In this document: positions 60,001 through 64,000 of the stretch, piece after piece
Layout of the letters: every line of letters begins with the position of its first letter
How positions within the stretch are numbered: the stretch's first letter is position 1
From: Bilabrum cf. latius
Lineage: Eukaryota; Bigyra: Bicosoecida; Bigyra; Bicosoecida
DNA length: 64,000 nucleotides
Direction: 5' to 3'
Assembly: GCA_965178125.1 (NCBI GenBank)
Contig: OZ237747.1
Location: 558,001 to 622,000 of the forward strand
Program-made: the position numbers and the translations under genes
Notes under the pieces: generated by a model
Databases searched by the model: none
The model's input: only the letters and a program-made list of their open reading frames with translations
What the model was told of the DNA's origin: nothing

Positions 60001-63000
60001 CAGCGACCCGACGTCCCTCCCATTCCTGTCGCCGCCCAGCCCGAACCTGGCGCTGCCGATCAGCTGCTCCCGCTCCGTACCCAGGATCCTCGTCCCCGCC
60101 ACTCCGTGCCCGGGAAGACCGTCCCCCGGGCTACCGCCATCCGCCACCAAAACGCCTGGGAAGCGGGAGGCCAGCACGCTCTGCAACAGCAAGAAACCAT
60201 GGCTCGAGCTGGACCCACCGGAAGCCTTCCCATGCCCATCAGCGAAGCGCACTCGTGTGGCGGTCTTGCCCCTGGACAGGCCGGGGCTGCGCAATGTAAG
60301 CGCCTGGCTACCCTGCTTGTTTCCCGGAGGCAATTGCCCCTGCCCTTCGAAGTCGGCCCTGTCGTCCACAGCTCCAGCAGTTGCAGCCGGCATGGCCACT
60401 ATCCGAGCCGCATCTACAATCGGCAGCCCCCCATGTTTGGCCACATTAGGAGTGCCCGGGTCGCAGTACTCCCGGAGTGCCGTGGCCTGCGCATCGGAGA
60501 GCCATTCTTCGGCTTGCAAACCCCCCCGACCTCCCTTTCTCTGAGTGGCTGACGAAGGTGGAAACACAAACATGCGTGGCTCCGGGGCGTCGCTAAGGGG
60601 GGGTGCCACCGTCCTGGTTCTTTGCTCGGATTCGGTGATGCCAAGGCGGGCTGCGGCAGCGATGGAGGTCTGTGAGACCTCGATGGTCCCACCAATTCTA
60701 ATCACTGGGGGTCTTGATACCTGTTCCGTCTGGGACTCGGTCCCCGCGTCGAGTAGAGATGCGCGCTCGCCCCTCGAAGGCCCCAGACCAAACGCGAACA
60801 CCGAGCTCTCATCGTCCTCCATGCGCATCCAGGGACCCGCGCCGCTCTCGCGCCACTCAGCTTCTTCCTAAACGTCAGTGGACGACGTGCCGGCGTCGGA
60901 AGCCACCGGCACCCATCCCAGCATGTCAAATGCCACCGTCCCTGCCGACCGACGAGAGGCTGCGGCGCTTGGCTCGTCTGTTGTGGGCGCGTGCTCGGCG
61001 GTAGATTCCGTGCCGTTGGCAACCCCGCCCACTACTCTGGCGTCTGCACCGCACCCGCGGCCCGGGGGTCGCACTACCCATATCCCGTCATCACCCCCTT
61101 CCAGCACGCCACCGGTCGCCCACATGACGCGTGCCGCCCAGCTTCGATTCGCCACGCGGCTGCCGCTCCAATCGCAGCAGATGCGGTCAAGGAACGGGGT
61201 GGTGACCACGCGCACAGTTCTCCTCGGCCCGCCAGCCGCAACAGCAACGTCGGGAGGGATCCGGGCTCCAGTGGCCTCGCAGCTGGAGGCGATCAGCGCA
61301 ACTCTCGCAGCCTCTTCGTCGGTCTCAACGCACAGGCCTGCCGTTCCATCTGGCAGCATGGGGCGGCTAGCGGAAGCGGGGCTCCCCGGTGCCCCCATGC
61401 CGGGCGGCGCCCTGGTCCACAGCGTCCTCCACCTGACGCGAGCCGCCTCGATGCCCAACCGAGCCTCTTCCTCGTCCTCGTCCTCGTCGGCCAGACCATC
61501 TTCGTCTACACCTTTCTTTGCACGGCCATGGGTGCCCTTTTTGCCCGCATCAGCAGCACCCGTGATCACTTCCTCCCTAGTAGGGTATCGCGCGACCACC
61601 GTGCCGCACCCAAATGCGCAGCCACTTAGACCGCCCCTGTCGCCCACACCCCACGCAACGACCCGCCCAAGCTGCCCAGTGGCAGTTCCGCCCGAACCAG
61701 GAGCCAGCACCCAGCCAAGACGAAGTGCACGGGACTGCAATTCGTTCGCCACCGCACGCGTCCCACCCTCAGTTGCCATAGTGGCTGCGGTTGCCCCGCT
61801 TGCAGCACCAGCACCAGCAGCATCCGCCGTCTCCCTTGATTCAGCTACACCCGCTGCTGTCGGGGTAACCCGGGATTGCGCACCAGCCGACTTAGCATCT
61901 GGGAGCACCAGCGCCCCCACTACACCAACAGGCGTTCCATCCTCATCAGCGGCTGCACCAGTGGCAACTCCTCCCCGCATGCGCACGTCAAGCTGCGCCC
62001 TCTGCAATTCGATCGAGATCTCGCGTTCCTGCAAAGCCCGGGCGTTTCGAGCCTTGCCGAATCGCGGCTTTGGTAGCTTTGCGATCGCATCTCGGGCCCT
62101 GGCTGCAGCCCTGACGGCTTTGACCGCGCCTGGGTCGGGCACGGGGCATCGCTCAAGCCTTGTAGCCACATCCTCCGAACCGGATTGCACGAAAACAGGA
62201 ACCGAGGGCAGCTCCGTTTCCGCTACCACTGCGCCGCTCGGGCCATCGTCGCAGCGCTGCAAGGTCCTGGACCCATTGGGTGCCGTCACAATCCAGAAGC
62301 CCCCAGTACCGCTGCTTGCCGCGGGCTCAGAGCCCGGTGCAGCGCTATCTGGCAGCCACCAGCTTGTCGCTCCGGACCGGTAGAGCACGCATCGTAGGCC
62401 ACCAGCGAACGAACGGACGCACGTGTTCCCGCTACCCTGCAAAGGGAAGCGCACGGACGTCTCCACAAGCCACTAGGGCCACCGGCACGACCTTGCGTCA
62501 ACAGCCTAGGACAGCTCAGGGGATGGCTGCGCTGCCGCCTCGGCCGCATGCTCCATGGCTCTTGCCGTTTGCTTGCGGCCGATCACAGACCGCAGGGTGC
62601 TTTCCAAGGCCTCGCCGCGCCGAGCCGCGAGCAAGTGCTGTTGCAGGCGCTGCCGAGCGGTCAGACTAGATGCATCTGCGACCGACCGGGGTACCCACGC
62701 GATGCTCCCATTCGCATCCATGTGTATGCGACAGCCGCCGCCGTACTGCAGAGACAGGTCCCAGCTGCCATCTGCCCTCCGTCTCGTGCTGGGCGTCTTG
62801 CCAGACGCCTTGACGCGCCCAAGGAAGTCCCTTCGGCTTGCTTGGCTGCTCACAGACAGCAGTGCCGGCGGCCTGCCGAGCCCCATGGTTGCCCCTGCCG
62901 GCGCCCTGGCTATCGCAGCCAGCTCGATTTCGCCGCGCAACCGTCGGCCGGGGTGCTGGCTGTAAGTGCGCCTGATGGCGTGTTCCGTCTCGAGAGTGCC

Positions 63001-64000
63001 GGCCTCGCCGTCGCCGGGCCTGAACAGCGTCAGCTATGTCCTGTTTTCACTGTCCCTGACACCGGGGCTTGTGCCGCCCTGGCTGTTTCTGCGACGGAAT
63101 CCGAGCACACCGAAGGGGGCGCTCATGGTTACATTGCGGCCGATGAGCCCGCCTTGCCTGCCCTCGGTGCATTCGATCTGCACGCTTCCTGCAGCGTGCA
63201 TCCGCCACTGCTGCTGCTCCAAGCCCTAGATTGCCTCGGATGGCAGAGATGACACCAGCAAGCAGGCCGGCGACGGATTTGATGCCTCGGGCGTCGCGGG
63301 TCCACGACTGCGAGCACTCTCGCTTGGCTCACCGCTGGCTACTGAAGGTCGCACGCGCTGCCACACAAGAGCCTCGAGAACACGCTTGTACTGCTCAGCA
63401 GCAGCTGCCAGCCTCTTCTCAAGCTCTGGGTCAGTCTTCTCTGCAACCGCCTTGCCCTTTCCTTTGCCTTTCCCCTTTCCTTTAGGTTTGTCAGCCTCTG
63501 CCCTTTCCTGCAGCTCCGCAGCACCGGGCAGCCCGGCAGCTTCATTTGCATCCTCCTTGGCCTTAGCAGCAGCCTCCAGCAATGCATCCACTCCCTCTAT
63601 GGATCCAAGCTGCTACAGAAATACTCTGTCTTGCTCTAACGTCTCTTGCGCAAACGCGCTCGCGGATGTAGCCATGCCTCGAAGGAGAACAGCGGAACTG
63701 CCGGGACCGCCGCGCCTTTCCACGCGGGCGCGTGGCACCGGCTTGTTCGCTACCACAATCGCGCTGCCGGTCAGCGGCTCGCGACCCACATCGATTCGCC
63801 ATCCCTGCGATCTCAGCGCCGCGATCTCCGACAGTACCCCCCTGCGGGTCAGCCTACGTCGGTGGGACCGGAGGCACAGAGGCACCTGAAAGGCAGGCGC
63901 ATCCTTCGCAGCCTTGGCCTGGTGCGCTACCTGCCGCGCAGCAGCTGCGTTGGCGTCGAGTGGGATGATGCCCCACGGCCGAATCCTCCGGGGCCCCATT
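57070..64000 (-). CDS. Very long axonemal-type protein with C-terminal ASH-like domain (SPAG17/PF6-like?), 5' end beyond window
   Basis: This is a partial gene: a single frame of at least 2,309 codons from the right edge to TGA 57072-57070. TAGs include 63613, 63226, 63034, 62506, about 62,473, 60868, 59401, 59071, several around 58.77-58.92 kb, and about 58,492. The C-terminus has an Ig-like ASH pattern (EVRPRQVVLGSVPAPGLARR, RPLRVRAAARS, GPIAPGASRSGWIYA), as in Hydin/SPAG17 central-pair proteins. A coiled, basic KER-rich region precedes it (59.07-59.36 kb). Scattered earlier 'DG/NG' strand units such as IHMDANGSIAWVP and VTAPNGSRT recall the repeats of SPAG17. A Lys/Gly repeat and Glu/Ala helices lie near 63.4 kb. 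The PACRG gene shows this organism has axonemes. The family call is tentative; the gene is certain. Confidence 0.5.

Noticed and set aside
59528-62383. Long plus-strand frames of 250-500 codons opposite the ASH-domain gene
   Set aside because: Antisense shadows caused by high GC; they lack conserved motifs, while the minus-strand frame is continuous for almost 7 kb.
138-64000. Genes broken by nonsense mutations (a pseudogene cluster)
   Set aside because: All breaks are TAG, none TAA, TGA or frameshift, and catalytic residues and splice sites are intact. Recoding explains this; decay does not.
138-64000. UAG = Leu (as in some rhizarian and ciliate nuclear codes and chlorophycean mitochondria)
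   Set aside because: The conserved MetRS positions call for Gln, and most TAGs lie in polar, charged surroundings rather than hydrophobic cores.

Overview
This window looks like nuclear DNA of a gene-dense, GC-rich, flagellated unicellular eukaryote (a protist or alga). It carries 24 protein-coding genes on both strands, separated mostly by 80-400 bp. Eleven of them show GT-AG introns of about 90-360 bp that restore conserved family alignments: TIM21, NAA50, AMD1, PACRG, MetRS, two galactose mutarotases, GLOD4, SLC43, ARPC1 and an alpha2delta-like protein; a secreted protein has one as well. The flagellar gene PACRG, a probable central-pair protein and the Arp2/3 subunit ARPC1 argue against a prokaryote. 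I cannot name the lineage. No rRNA, tRNA, CRISPR array or transposase was recognised.

The main result is a non-standard nuclear genetic code. Under the standard code most of these genes look shattered, but every break is an in-frame TAG and the same frame continues with conserved protein sequence. About ninety in-frame TAGs lie inside recognisable genes, up to about 20 in one gene. In-frame TAA or TGA was not seen inside any accepted gene. All 24 genes end in TGA (22) or TAA (2), and none needs TAG as a stop. At two conserved positions of methionyl-tRNA synthetase the TAG falls where eukaryotic homologues have Gln. The code is therefore UAG = Gln with UAA and UGA as stops, like NCBI table 15. 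All gene models below use it.

Layout. 0-13 kb: unknown cytosolic protein, NAA38-like LSM protein, TIM21 with a redox-domain-like tail, S9A oligopeptidase, helical-repeat protein, NAA50 and a membrane O-acyltransferase/wax-synthase-like protein. 13-28 kb: AdoMet decarboxylase, N-acetylneuraminate lyase, PACRG, MetRS with a C-terminal EMAPII domain, a head-to-head pair of galactose mutarotases and a GLOD4-thioredoxin fusion. 28-46.8 kb: a 1,719-residue surface protein with two folate-receptor-like domains plus VWA/Cache modules, a 2,308-residue Tmc/PAS sensor, an ATG18/WIPI propeller and an AIG1/FAR-17a-like membrane hydrolase. 47-64 kb: a small secreted protein, SLC43-like transporter, ARPC1, GxGYxYP protein, ELWxxDGT-repeat membrane protein and a very long ASH-domain protein that runs off the right edge.

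The genes do not form a pathway. They are a normal eukaryotic neighbourhood of housekeeping, membrane and flagellar functions. Several proteins are much longer than their families because of low-complexity insertions or added domains.
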